This document shows, in pieces, positions 37,488 through 46,256 of a stretch of DNA of 64,000 nt. Source of the stretch: Herbidospora sakaeratensis (lineage in GTDB: Bacteria; Actinomycetota; Actinomycetes; Streptosporangiales; Streptosporangiaceae); the NCBI RefSeq assembly GCF_001570525.1, contig NZ_BBXC01000010.1:248001-312000 (forward strand). The letters are read 5' to 3'. The position numbers and the translations under genes are program-made. The notes beneath the pieces were generated by a model. That model made no database searches. It was not told the DNA's origin and was given only the letters and a program-made list of their open reading frames with translations. Positions within the stretch are counted from its first letter, which is position 1, and each line of letters starts with the position of its first letter.

Positions 37488-38657
37488 ATGGTCTTCGTGA
37501 CGGAGACCCAGCAGGCCAAGACCGACGCGGACCAGCCGGAAAACGCTCCCACCGCGAGGCGGAGATGGCTCGGCCAGCCCGGCGACCTGACGGCGCTGGG
37601 CATCTGGTTCTTCTGGCACGTCGCGACGTACGTCTACATGGTCCTGGCCGCCCCCGGCCGGACCGAGGCGCCGCTCCTGGACCGGCTGACGCCGTGGGAC
37701 GCCGAGAACTTCATCACGATCGCCCAGTACGGGTACGACGGCTCTCCCGGCATGACCGACGCGCCCAAGCTGGTGGCGTTCTTCCCCGGGCTGCCGCTGC
37801 TGCTGCGCGACCTCAACTGGCTGGTGCCCAACTACGACCTGCTGATCGTGCTGGTGTCGGTCGTGGGCAGCGCGGTGGTCGCCGTGTTCCTGTCGCGGCT
37901 GAGCGAGTCGTACAAGGAGGGGACCGGCACCTGGACGGTGCTGGCGTTCTTCCTGTCGCCGTGGGCGGTGTTCATGTGGGCGGGCTACTCCGAGGCCCCG
38001 TTCCTGGCGCTGGCGATCCCGGCCTGGTTGTTCGCCCGTCAGGGCCGCTGGGAGTGGGCGGCCGTCTGCGCGGCGTTCGCGTCGTCGATCAGGATCACCG
38101 GGTTGTTCCTCGCGCTGGGCCTGGCGGTGATGTTCCTGGTCTCTGAGAAGGGGCTGCGCGCCGACTGGCGGAAGATCTTCTGGCTCGTGGTGCCGGGGTT
38201 GCCGGTGCTGGCGTACATGATCTTCCTGAAGGTCAGGGTCGGCGACTGGATGGCCTGGAACGCGGCCCAGGCGCAGTACTGGGGGCGCTATCCCGTCGAA
38301 CCGATCGAGGTGCTGACGAACACCTGGAATCGGTCGCTGGAGGAGCCGGTGCTCGCCACGTCGTATCGTGAGGAGATCCTCGCTGCGCTGGTGCTGGTCG
38401 TCCTGATCGTCTGGCAGCTGGTGCGGCGCAGATGGGCCGAGTTCGCCTACCTGGCGCCCCAGGCGGTCGCGTTGCTGGCGATGTCCTCGTTCTACATGTC
38501 GGTCGGGCGGGCATCGTTGTTGTGGTGGCCGCTCTACATCGGGATCGGCATCGCCGCGGCGCGCAACAAATGGGCGTTCATGGCGTATGTCGCGGTGGCG
38601 GCGCCGGTCATGGCGATCAACGTAGGAAACTTCACCACGGGGGCCTGGGTTGGCTGA
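37488..38657 (+). CDS. PIG-V-like mannosyltransferase family membrane protein
   Basis: This protein of about 389 residues has roughly nine membrane helices. The first extracytoplasmic loop carries L-T-P-W-D-A-E-N-F-I-T-I-A-Q-Y-G-Y-D, the D/E-containing catalytic loop of PIG-V/GT-C polyprenyl-dependent mannosyltransferases, followed by F-F-P-G-L-P-L-L. It probably adds a sugar to an envelope lipid or protein. The start is ATG 37488 or GTG 37497. It overlaps the carbonic-anhydrase-like gene by eight bases. Confidence 0.82.
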   Translation: MVFVTETQQAKTDADQPENAPTARRRWLGQPGDLTALGIWFFWHVATYVYMVLAAPGRTEAPLLDRLTPWDAENFITIAQYGYDGSPGMTDAPKLVAFFPGLPLLLRDLNWLVPNYDLLIVLVSVVGSAVVAVFLSRLSESYKEGTGTWTVLAFFLSPWAVFMWAGYSEAPFLALAIPAWLFARQGRWEWAAVCAAFASSIRITGLFLALGLAVMFLVSEKGLRADWRKIFWLVVPGLPVLAYMIFLKVRVGDWMAWNAAQAQYWGRYPVEPIEVLTNTWNRSLEEPVLATSYREEILAALVLVVLIVWQLVRRRWAEFAYLAPQAVALLAMSSFYMSVGRASLLWWPLYIGIGIAAARNKWAFMAYVAVAAPVMAINVGNFTTGAWVG

Positions 38658-39171
38658 GGTGTTCGCTCTGGACGACGACCTGCCGTCGATCGACCCGACG
38701 GCGTGGATCGCGCCGGGCGCGGTCGTGGCCGGCCGCGTCCGCGTCGGCACGCACGCGAACGTCTGGTACGGCAGCGTGCTCCGGGGAGACGACGAGTCGA
38801 TCGAGGTCGGCGCGCAGTGCAACGTCCAGGATCTGTGCTGCCTGCACGCCGACCCGGGCTTCCCGGCGGTCCTCGAACCGAGGGTCAGCGTCGGCCACAA
38901 GGCGGTCGTCCACGGCGCTTACGTGGAGACGGGCGCCCTGATCGGCATCGGCGCGATCCTGCTGAACGGCGCCTACATCGGCGCGGGCACGCTGGTGGCG
39001 GCGGGCGCGCTGGTCACGCCGGGCAAGAAGTTCCCCGGCGGGGTGCTGCTGGCGGGCAGCCCGGCGAAGATCATCAGAGATCTCGACGAAGACGACGTCG
39101 CGACCTTCGCCGAGACCCCCGATCGCTACATGGACAAGGCCCGCCGGCACGCCCGGGCCCGCCGCTGGTGA
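38650..39171 (+). CDS. gamma-carbonic anhydrase-like hexapeptide protein
   Basis: This 173-residue left-handed beta-helix has W-I-A-P-G-A-V-V-A-G-R-V, N-V-W-Y-G-S-V-L-R-G-D, the Zn-ligand segments L-H-A-D and V-G-H-K-A-V-V-H-G, and ends P-A-K-I-I-R-D-L. It is in the YrdA/PaaY group, of which only some members have carbonic anhydrase activity. The start is a TTG at 38650 inside the end of the preceding gene. Confidence 0.88.
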   Translation: MAEVFALDDDLPSIDPTAWIAPGAVVAGRVRVGTHANVWYGSVLRGDDESIEVGAQCNVQDLCCLHADPGFPAVLEPRVSVGHKAVVHGAYVETGALIGIGAILLNGAYIGAGTLVAAGALVTPGKKFPGGVLLAGSPAKIIRDLDEDDVATFAETPDRYMDKARRHARARRW

Positions 39172-39176
39172 GCTGA

Positions 39177-39971
39177 CTACCGGGTGGCGCGGTCGGCCGC
39201 GGTGACCAGGTCGGCGGTGGCCTCCGCGTGGGAGACCAGGATCAGGTGCGAGGCGCTCTTGACCTCGACGGTGTGCGACCCGGCGCGCTTGGCCATGAAC
39301 TTCTGGGCCGCGGTCGGGATCGCCTGGTCGGCGCCCGAGACGAGGTACCACGACGGGATCTTCTTCCACGCCGCCGTCGTGGCCTTGGCGTCGAGCGCCG
39401 CGTAGGAGACCGGACGCTGGGTCGCGGCGATCAGGGCAACGTCGCGGGCGGGCAGGTCGGCGGCCACGGCGGCGCGGAACTTGGCCGGGTCGACGTAGAC
39501 GTCGGTGCCGCCCGGGTAGTCGCGGGTGAGCAGGCTGGTGGGCAGCTGGCTGCCGGGGAACTTGCCGGTGAGGTCGAGGGCCGACTCGCCGACCTCGGGG
39601 GCGTAGCCGGCGACGTACACCAGCGCCTTGACGTTGGTGTGGCCGCTCGCGGCCTGGCTGATGACCGAGCCGCCGTAGGAGTGGCCGACCAGGATCACCG
39701 GCCCCGGCACGGTGGAGATCACGCTCGACACGTAGTCGGAGTCGTCCTTGAGGCTCCGCAGGGGGTTGGCGGGCGCGATCACCGGGTAGCCGGCCGTCTG
39801 GAGCTTGGCGACGACCTTGGTCCAGCTCGACGCGTCGGCGAACGCGCCGTGGACCAGGATGACGGTGGGCTTGGCCTGGTGCTCGTGGTGGCCGGTCGAG
39901 GCGAACGCGGGCGTGGTCATGGCGGGGACCAGCGCGGCGAGCGCGACGGCCAGCAGAAGCTTTTTGGGCAT
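39177..39971 (-). CDS. secreted alpha/beta hydrolase
   Basis: This 264-residue protein has a signal peptide (M-P-K-K-L-L-L-A-V-A-L-A-A, cleavage near A-F-A-S). It also has the oxyanion loop V-H-G-A-F-A-D-A-S-S-W, the nucleophile elbow V-G-H-S-Y-G-G and a late His in S-A-S-H-L-I-L. It resembles the salicylate-esterase-like EstA/hydroxynitrile lyase branch. It is divergent from a LAL regulator with 138 bases between, which may control it. Confidence 0.9.
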   Translation of the reverse strand: MPKKLLLAVALAALVPAMTTPAFASTGHHEHQAKPTVILVHGAFADASSWTKVVAKLQTAGYPVIAPANPLRSLKDDSDYVSSVISTVPGPVILVGHSYGGSVISQAASGHTNVKALVYVAGYAPEVGESALDLTGKFPGSQLPTSLLTRDYPGGTDVYVDPAKFRAAVAADLPARDVALIAATQRPVSYAALDAKATTAAWKKIPSWYLVSGADQAIPTAAQKFMAKRAGSHTVEVKSASHLILVSHAEATADLVTAADRATR

Positions 39972-40109
39972 GGCGTTCTCCAAGAAATGGACGGGTTTCT
40001 GCGGCCCTAAGCTAGAAACGGCCGGATCTGCGGCGCATGCGTCACGTGACTGCGTCACCGACTGAGGCCGGTTGGACAGGACTCCGATCCGAGGCGAAAC
40101 TAGTCACAT

Positions 40110-42845
40110 ATGCCACCAAAACTGCCTAACGAGGCACTTTTCGGGCGTGAGCTTGAGCGGGGACGTCTCACTGATCTCGTGGACGGGGTCCGCGACGGCG
40201 GTGCGGCGATCCTGATCCGGGGCGACGCCGGGATCGGGAAGTCGGCCCTGCTGCTCGACGCGGCCGCGACCGCCGCCGCGCGGGGCATGCGGATCCTGCG
40301 GACGGCCGGGGCGCAGGCGGAGACCCGGATGCCGTTCGCCGGTCTGCACCGGCTGCTGCTGCCGTTCCAGGCCGAGATCGCGGAGTTGCCCGCGCCGCAG
40401 CGCGACGCCCTGGGGGCCGCGTTCGGCTTGATCGAGGCCGGGACACCGGAGCTCTTCCTCGTGGCCCTCGGCACGCTGAACCTGCTGAGCGAGGCGGCCA
40501 ATCGCACGCCCGTGCTCCTGCTGGCCGACGACGTGCACTGGCTCGACCGGCCGACCGCCGAGGTGCTCGCCTTCGTCGCGCGGCGGCTGGAAGCCGCGCC
40601 GATCCTGCTGGCGGCCGCGCTCCGCGACGGGTCGCAGAGCCCACTGGAGGTCGCGGGGCTCCCCGAGCTGGTCCTCGACCGGCTCGACGACGACGCCGCC
40701 ACCGCCCTGCTGGAGGCCCGCAGCCCCGCCCTGACGCCGGAGGCGCGTGCCCGGGTGCTCCGGGAGGCGGCGGGCCACCCGCTGGCCCTGGTCGAACTGC
40801 CGATCGCCGTGGAGACGCTGCGGCCGGAGCCCGGACGGCTCCCGCTGACCTCCCGGCTGGAGCAGACCTTCACCGCCCGCCTGTCGGGCCTGCCGTCGGT
40901 CACCCGCACCCTGCTGCTGGTGGTCGCGGTCAACGACTCGACCGCGTTGTGCGAGGCGATGGACGCCGCCACGCTGATCCTCGGCACGGAGGTGACCGCC
41001 GACGACCTCGCGCCCGCGGTGGCCGTCCGGCTGGTCGACCTCCACGAGACCGTGGTCTGGTTCCGCCACCCGCTCATGCGCTCGGCCATCCAGCAGGAGG
41101 CGAGCCGGTCCCGGCGGCACGCCGCGCACGCCGCCCTGGCCGAGGTCCTGGCCGGCCACCCCGACCGCAGCCGCTGGCACCGGGCGGCCTCGACCAACCG
41201 TCCCGACGAGGAGATGGCGGCCGAGCTGGAGACGGCGGCCCGGCGGGCCCGGCGGCGGGGAGATCTGCTGTCGGCGGTCGAGGGCCTCGAACGGGCCGCC
41301 CGGCTCAGCGTCGACCCCGGCCACCGGCGCGAACGGCTGGTCCACGCGGCCGAATGGGGGGCCGAGGCCGGCCGCCGCGACCTCGCCACCCGGCTGGTGA
41401 CCGAGGCCGAGCCCTGGACGTTGTCGCTCCGCCAGCGCGCCCGCGTCGTGTGGATCCGCGAAAGCTTCGAAGAGGACGTCCGCGACGACGCCGCCGCAGT
41501 TCGCTCCCTGGTCGACCTCGCCGGGACCGTGGCGAAGGAGGGCGAGCTCGAACTGGCGATGAAGCTGCTGTCGAGCGCGTCCCTGCGGTGCTTCTGGGCC
41601 CACACCGACGCAGAATCGCGGGAACTCGTCGTGACCGCCGCCGAGAGCCTGCCCGTCGACGAGCACGACGGCTGGTTGCTCTCGATCCTGGCGTACGCGG
41701 CCCCGATCGAGCGCGGCCGGGTGGTGATCGAGCGGCTCCGCCGGCTGGCCGCCGACCGGCCCGACGGCTGGCGGGCGGCCCGGCTGCTCGGCAGCTCGGC
41801 GCTGACGGTGGGGGCCTTCGACCTGTCGGAGGAGTTCTGCGCCCTGTCCCTGCCGCGCCTGCGCGTGCAGGGCCGGCTCAGCCACATGTGCCGTGATCTG
41901 GGGGCCCAGGCGTTCAGCGCGGCCCGGCTGGCCGATCTCGGCGTGGCGATGTCGGCCGCCGAGGAGGCCGCCCGGCTGGCCCAGGAGACGTCCCTGCCGC
42001 TGATGCACGCCATGGCCCACGCCTCGGGCGCCGTGGTCGCCGCGTTGCGCGGCAACCCCGACCGGATGGAGAACCTCGCGGCGGTGGCCGAGCAGGCGGC
42101 CCTGCCGATGGGGGCGCGTCCGGTGCTGGCGACCGTGCAGCACGCGCGCGGCCTCGCCGCCCTCGGCGAGAGGCGCTACGGCGACGCGTACGACCACCTG
42201 CGCCGGATCTACGACCCCGCCGACCCCGTCTACCACGAGGCCCTGCGCTGCTACAGCGTGGCCGAACTCGCCGACGCCGCGTCGCACTGCGGCCAGGGCG
42301 AGGCGATCACCGGGATCATGGCTGAGCTGGAGGAGGTGGCGCTGCTCACCCCGTCACCCGCCCTGCACGCCGACCTGCGCTACGCCAGGGCCGTGCTGGC
42401 CGACGACGACGCCGCCGAGGCCCTCTACACCGCCGCCCTCGACGCCGACCTGCGCCGCCTGCCCTTCGCCCGGGCGCGGGTGCAGCTGGCCTACGGCGAA
42501 TGGCTGCGCCGCCGGCGGCGCACGGCCGAGTCGCGGACGCCGCTGCGCACGGCCAGGGAGACGTTCGACGCGCTCGGCGTCATCCCGTGGAGCGAGCGGG
42601 CCTGGCAGGAGCTGCGCGCCTCAGGCGAGGGCGGCCGCCGCCGCACCGGTGACGCCCGCGACGTCCTCACCGCCCAGGAGCTCCAGATCGCCCAGATGGC
42701 GGCCGACGGCCTGACCAACCGGGAGATCGGCGAGAAGCTCTACATGTCCCACCGGACCGTCGGCTCCCACCTCTACCGGATCTTCCCCAAGCTGGAGATC
42801 ACCTCGCGGTCGGCGCTGGCGGCGGCCCTGCGCGGGTCAGACTGA
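40110..42845 (+). CDS. LuxR family regulator with AAA ATPase domain (LAL type)
   Basis: This 911-residue protein has an N-terminal ATPase domain with Walker A G-D-A-G-I-G-K-S near 38 and Walker B L-L-L-A-D-D-V-H-W near 133. A long TPR-like helical middle follows (about 330-830). The C-terminal LuxR HTH (about 850-908) reads L-T-A-Q-E-L-Q-I-A-Q-M-A-A-D-G-L and N-R-E-I-G-E-K-L-Y-M-S. LAL proteins activate adjacent pathways on binding ATP and an inducer. The divergent secreted hydrolase is its only close neighbour. Confidence 0.93.
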   Translation: MPPKLPNEALFGRELERGRLTDLVDGVRDGGAAILIRGDAGIGKSALLLDAAATAAARGMRILRTAGAQAETRMPFAGLHRLLLPFQAEIAELPAPQRDALGAAFGLIEAGTPELFLVALGTLNLLSEAANRTPVLLLADDVHWLDRPTAEVLAFVARRLEAAPILLAAALRDGSQSPLEVAGLPELVLDRLDDDAATALLEARSPALTPEARARVLREAAGHPLALVELPIAVETLRPEPGRLPLTSRLEQTFTARLSGLPSVTRTLLLVVAVNDSTALCEAMDAATLILGTEVTADDLAPAVAVRLVDLHETVVWFRHPLMRSAIQQEASRSRRHAAHAALAEVLAGHPDRSRWHRAASTNRPDEEMAAELETAARRARRRGDLLSAVEGLERAARLSVDPGHRRERLVHAAEWGAEAGRRDLATRLVTEAEPWTLSLRQRARVVWIRESFEEDVRDDAAAVRSLVDLAGTVAKEGELELAMKLLSSASLRCFWAHTDAESRELVVTAAESLPVDEHDGWLLSILAYAAPIERGRVVIERLRRLAADRPDGWRAARLLGSSALTVGAFDLSEEFCALSLPRLRVQGRLSHMCRDLGAQAFSAARLADLGVAMSAAEEAARLAQETSLPLMHAMAHASGAVVAALRGNPDRMENLAAVAEQAALPMGARPVLATVQHARGLAALGERRYGDAYDHLRRIYDPADPVYHEALRCYSVAELADAASHCGQGEAITGIMAELEEVALLTPSPALHADLRYARAVLADDDAAEALYTAALDADLRRLPFARARVQLAYGEWLRRRRRTAESRTPLRTARETFDALGVIPWSERAWQELRASGEGGRRRTGDARDVLTAQELQIAQMAADGLTNREIGEKLYMSHRTVGSHLYRIFPKLEITSRSALAAALRGSD

Positions 42846-42942
42846 GGCGCGGGCAATAACCAGGTTCGGGTTGCAGGTTGACGCTGATAGCAGGAAAGTC
42901 GTGTCTTGATACGTCTTCCCGCCATCTCCCCCAAGGCTCTTC

Positions 42943-44001
42943 ATGACGAACCAGACTGACAGTTTCCCCGACCTCATGAGCGACGACTCGTTCGAAGTCG
43001 TCATGCGTGGATACAGCCGCCGTCAGGTGCACGACTACATGATCCGCACCCGGAACCAGATCCGTGATCTCGAGGAGCGTCTGGCACGTACCATCGACCA
43101 GGCCGAGCAGAGCCGGCTGGAGCTCGCCGAGGCCCGCCGGAAGCTGACCGAGGCTCCGCAGAGCCCCGATGAGCTGGGCGAGCGGCTGAGCCAGATTCTC
43201 AAGCTGGCCCACGAAGAGGCGCGTGCCAACAAGGAGGCGTCGGAGAGCGCGGCGTCGCAGATGCGCGACCAGGCGGCGACCGAGGCCGACCGCGTGGTGT
43301 CGACGGCGCGGGAGCAGGCCGACTCCATCCGGGCGGCGGCGCAGGACGAGGCCGAGCGGCGCATCCACGACGCGACCGCGTCGGCCGAGCGGCTGCTGGC
43401 GCAGGCCGGCGCCGAGGCGGAGGAGAAGGTGGCGACGGCCAACGCCGAGGCCGAGGAGACGTTGCGGGACGCGCGGGCCGAGGCCGACCGGCGGGTGACC
43501 GCCGCGACGCTGGAGTCCGAGAAGCTGGTCGCCGACGCCAACGCGGTGTCGGAGCAGACCTTGACTTCGGCCAAGCAGCGTGCGGGATACCTTGACGAGC
43601 ACACCGGGCGGCGTGTGGTCTATCTGACCGACACCCACACCGAGGTGATGCGCCGCCTGAACGAGATCGGCGCCGTGCTGGGTGACCTGCTGCACCGCGA
43701 GCAGGCCGCCGGTGCGCTGATCGACGAGGCGTCGGTGCTGCCGCCGGCTCCGTCGATCGACGAGGAGCTCCCCGTCGAGCGGGCCGAGCAGGTCGACGAG
43801 GACGAGGTTCCGGCGCCGGCCGCGCAGCCGGCAGCCGCGCCTTCCCCGGCCGCCGCCGGTCCCGCTGTGCTGGCCGATCAGGCCGCCGAGGAGGATGACT
43901 CCGATGACGAGCACGTGATCGTCGATCACGACCCGGCCGTCGTGGCCGCGCCGGTGGACCTGCGACGCGGGCTGCCTCCGATGGATGCCCGCGGCGCGTG
44001 A
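42943..44001 (+). CDS. DivIVA-like coiled-coil protein
   Basis: In this 352-residue protein the N-terminus (F-E-V-V-M-R-G-Y-S-R-R-Q-V-H-D-Y-M, about 17-33) matches the DivIVA membrane-binding motif. A continuous Ala/Glu/Arg-rich coiled coil (about 38-235) and an acidic Pro/Ala tail with E-E-D-D-S-D-D-E follow. It is probably a cytoskeletal or cell-pole scaffold and has no enzyme motif. A strong terminator follows ten bases after the stop. Confidence 0.82.
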   Translation: MTNQTDSFPDLMSDDSFEVVMRGYSRRQVHDYMIRTRNQIRDLEERLARTIDQAEQSRLELAEARRKLTEAPQSPDELGERLSQILKLAHEEARANKEASESAASQMRDQAATEADRVVSTAREQADSIRAAAQDEAERRIHDATASAERLLAQAGAEAEEKVATANAEAEETLRDARAEADRRVTAATLESEKLVADANAVSEQTLTSAKQRAGYLDEHTGRRVVYLTDTHTEVMRRLNEIGAVLGDLLHREQAAGALIDEASVLPPAPSIDEELPVERAEQVDEDEVPAPAAQPAAAPSPAAAGPAVLADQAAEEDDSDDEHVIVDHDPAVVAAPVDLRRGLPPMDARGA

Positions 44002-44010
44002 TGCAGTGGA

Positions 44011-44045
44011 GATGGGCCCGCCAATGGGGTGGCGGCGGGCCCATC
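44011..44045 (+). terminator. terminator after DivIVA-like gene
   Basis: A perfect 12-bp stem (44011-44022 with 44034-44045) with an 11-base loop lies just downstream of the stop. Confidence 0.88.
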
Positions 44046-44199
44046 GCCGTTCATGAGCGGGGGCGGCTGCCGGTCGTACCCGCTGATCGACTCCGGCCGG
44101 CTTCGTCGGCGGCCGGTGTGGTGCCCCGTGAGAGCGCCTCGTCGTTGGCTGGCACCAGTGGAAAGCGCCCCCACGGGGGTCTGTGGTTATTCATGGAAA

Positions 44200-44238
44200 G
44201 CGGAAGCCTCCGCCCCCGATAGGGTCGGAGGCTTCCGC
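44200..44238 (-). terminator. terminator of the gntR-side transcripts
   Basis: A perfect 13-bp stem (gcggaagcctccg at 44200-44212 with its complement at 44226-44238) is read on the minus strand after the small 72-residue gene and followed there by TTTCC. Confidence 0.8.
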
Positions 44239-44256
44239 GCTTCTGGTGGGGACATG

Positions 44257-44475
44257 TCATGGATCCGCCGTGTTGGCACGTTCCTCCTGGTCGCGTAACA
44301 ACTGGCGTAATCCCTCCGGCTCGTCCGCGTCGATGGTCATCGCGCAGCCGGCCTCCCGCTGTGCGGAACTCAGGGGATGGTGGCGGGTTGCCCACCACCG
44401 TCCCGCATCGCTCCGCCAGATAGTCCATTCCGGATACTCGCGGGCAATTTCGGCAAGATGCCGGTCAAAGGACAT
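44257..44475 (-). CDS. small hypothetical protein next to GntR regulator
   Basis: This 72-residue protein starts at ATG 44475 after AAAGGTGGG. It contains E-Y-P-E-W-T-I-W-R-S-D-A-G-R-W-W-A-T and ends in a helix rich in E, R and Q. Similar short Trp-rich proteins occur near GntR regulators in this order of bacteria (recollection, not searched). A near-palindrome shared with the gntR promoter lies just upstream, so GntR control is likely. Confidence 0.65.
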   Translation of the reverse strand: MSFDRHLAEIAREYPEWTIWRSDAGRWWATRHHPLSSAQREAGCAMTIDADEPEGLRQLLRDQEERANTADP

Positions 44476-44521
44476 CTGCCCACCTTTCCCTCGCCGAGCC
44501 GCCCCGGGTGTACCCCGATCT

Positions 44522-44562
44522 CCTTGACGTCTCTCTATCAAGGTGCGGGACATCTCTAGAGA
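44522..44562. promoter_or_regulatory. inverted repeats before the small gene
   Basis: CCTTGA-N10-TCAAGG (44522-44543) and the 10-bp palindrome TCTCTAGAGA (44553-44562) lie between gntR and the small gene. The second closely matches a site upstream of gntR. Confidence 0.6.
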
Positions 44563-44615
44563 AGACAAGATCCTGGGAGGACAGGTCCACCTATCGTCCG
44601 ATTTTTCAAGTTGAA

Positions 44616-45368
44616 CTACGCATCGAAGTCGTACTGGAGTACATACGACGCGGCGTCGAGTGTCATCTCGTTCAGCTCAACTGGTATGCCTCCCGAGGTG
44701 TACGCCGTGCGCACGACGACGATGATCGGGTTGCCCGGCGGCAGATGGAGGAGCTCGGCCTCCTGGGGCTGGGGCATGCGGGCGCGTAACTCCTCGGTGA
44801 AGTGGGCCGGGAGGTAGCCGAGGTCGCCCAGGCGGGCGTACACGCCGCCGGGGCCGGTGTCGGGCAGGGTGATGGCGGTTCCCTCCACCAGGTCGGCGGG
44901 GAAGTGGGAGACGGCCAGCTGGACGGGCCTGCCGTCGACGTTGTAGCGCCTTCGGCGGATCCACACCTCGTCGACGTCGAGGACGCGCCCGATGTCCTCG
45001 CTCGCCGGCAACCGTTCGATGTGGACCTCGTCCACGGTGTAGGCACGCCCCCGGGTGTCGGAATCCCAGATCGCCCGCCCCTGCCCCCACTGTTCACGGG
45101 ACAGACGTCGTGACCCATGCCGTCTGATGGGTCGAAAGAGTCTCACGTATACCCCCGAACCTCGCCGCGGAACAGCCAGGCCCTCATTGATGAGTACGGC
45201 CAGCGCCTGCCGTGCGGTGGCGCGGGCGATGCCGTACTCGGTCATGAGGGCGTTTTCGCCCGGTAGCCGCTCCCCATCACGGAGTTCGCCGGACAGGATC
45301 TGCGTGCGCAGCCGGTCGGCGATACGCCGGTAAATGGGGGGCTCGTGATGCACCGGGGACTCGGTCAC
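44616..45368 (-). CDS. GntR family transcriptional regulator with UTRA domain
   Basis: This 250-residue regulator has a winged HTH (about 10-75: I-Y-R-R-I-A-D-R-L-R-T-Q-I-L-S-G-E-L, L-P-G-E-N-A-L, A-R-A-T-A-R-Q-A-L). A UTRA ligand domain (about 95-245) ends M-T-L-D-A-A-S-Y-V-L-Q-Y-D-F-D-A. Ligand unknown. GTG start. TCTCCAGAGA at 45405-45414, 37 bases upstream, and TCTCTAGAGA before the downstream small gene suggest autoregulation plus control of that gene. Confidence 0.92.
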   Translation of the reverse strand: MTESPVHHEPPIYRRIADRLRTQILSGELRDGERLPGENALMTEYGIARATARQALAVLINEGLAVPRRGSGVYVRLFRPIRRHGSRRLSREQWGQGRAIWDSDTRGRAYTVDEVHIERLPASEDIGRVLDVDEVWIRRRRYNVDGRPVQLAVSHFPADLVEGTAITLPDTGPGGVYARLGDLGYLPAHFTEELRARMPQPQEAELLHLPPGNPIIVVVRTAYTSGGIPVELNEMTLDAASYVLQYDFDA

Positions 45369-45404
45369 GTTTGATCACCCTCTGTCACCAACGGGGGGTT
45401 AGCG

Positions 45405-45414
45405 TCTCCAGAGA
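45405..45414. promoter_or_regulatory. candidate GntR operator upstream of gntR
   Basis: TCTCCAGAGA differs by one central base from the TCTCTAGAGA palindrome at 44553-44562. Confidence 0.55.
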
Positions 45415-45546
45415 ACTTGCCCCGTCTTGTCCACGATCGCACAGAGAGAATGGTTGGTCCCGAGCCTAATTTGAGCGGATCGTGCCCCTGTGGCGATCTT
45501 CAGCGGTTAGTGCAGCCCGTTACCCTGGAACGGTCCTAGCCGCTAT

Positions 45547-46095
45547 TCACCGTGCCCACCAACGCTGAGTCATGACCGCAGCCAGGACCGCCCCTATTGT
45601 GTTCAGCAGAATGTCATCGACCGACGACACACGGTGGAGCTCCAGGCCGTATTGAAGTAACTCGACGGTAAGAGATCCGGCCGCCGCGACGGCCGCGACG
45701 ATCTTCAAACGAGCCAACTTTTGAGACCTGAGGGGCAAAAGCGCGCCCAGTGCGGCGAACACCAGAAGATTGCCTCCGACCTGCACGAACGCCGTCGCGG
45801 CCGGCCCGGTCACTACCTGTGCAAGATCGTGAAACGGGACCAGACCGACCGCCCGGTCAGGAGCCGAGGGGTCACCGGGAGTGAGGATCATCCAGAGCCA
45901 GGGCGCCGTGCCGATCACGATGAAGACGTCCGCGTACGCCGTCCGCGCAGGTTCCGGGTGGTTGGAACGCTCCCGGAACCGAGTGAGCAGGTGGGCGACA
46001 CCCCATCCGGCCGGAATGGTCAAGAGGGTGGCGATGACGACATGTCCCCATAGAGCCCACGCCAGCAACATGACTGTGTCCTTTTTGGCATCCAT
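45547..46095 (-). CDS. VanZ family membrane protein
   Basis: This 182-residue protein has four to five membrane helices and the VanZ signature near the C-terminus: V-E-L-L-Q-Y-G-L, then S-S-V-D-D-I-L-L-N-T-I-G-A. VanZ-like proteins give low-level glycopeptide tolerance in some Firmicutes, but their role in actinobacteria is unclear. It is a single gene, divergent from kynureninase. Confidence 0.87.
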   Translation of the reverse strand: MDAKKDTVMLLAWALWGHVVIATLLTIPAGWGVAHLLTRFRERSNHPEPARTAYADVFIVIGTAPWLWMILTPGDPSAPDRAVGLVPFHDLAQVVTGPAATAFVQVGGNLLVFAALGALLPLRSQKLARLKIVAAVAAAGSLTVELLQYGLELHRVSSVDDILLNTIGAVLAAVMTQRWWAR

Positions 46096-46256
46096 CAGGC
46101 CCGTCGTTCCGGACGCCCCATGGCACTTTCGGTCAGGGAGAAAAACAACAAAGAACTTAGCCGGAAACGGTCACCAGAAGGTGGCCCCTTGGGAAGCCGA
46201 CCCTTGGTGACGCATTGGGCTGCCGAGTCAGGATATTTCTGGAGATGATGTCTGGC

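Noticed and set aside
40100-42287. Two long antisense frames (651 and 727 codons) opposite the LAL regulator
   Set aside because: Ser/Arg- or Gly/His-rich translations typical of shadow frames in high-GC DNA; the + strand protein has clear Walker and HTH motifs.
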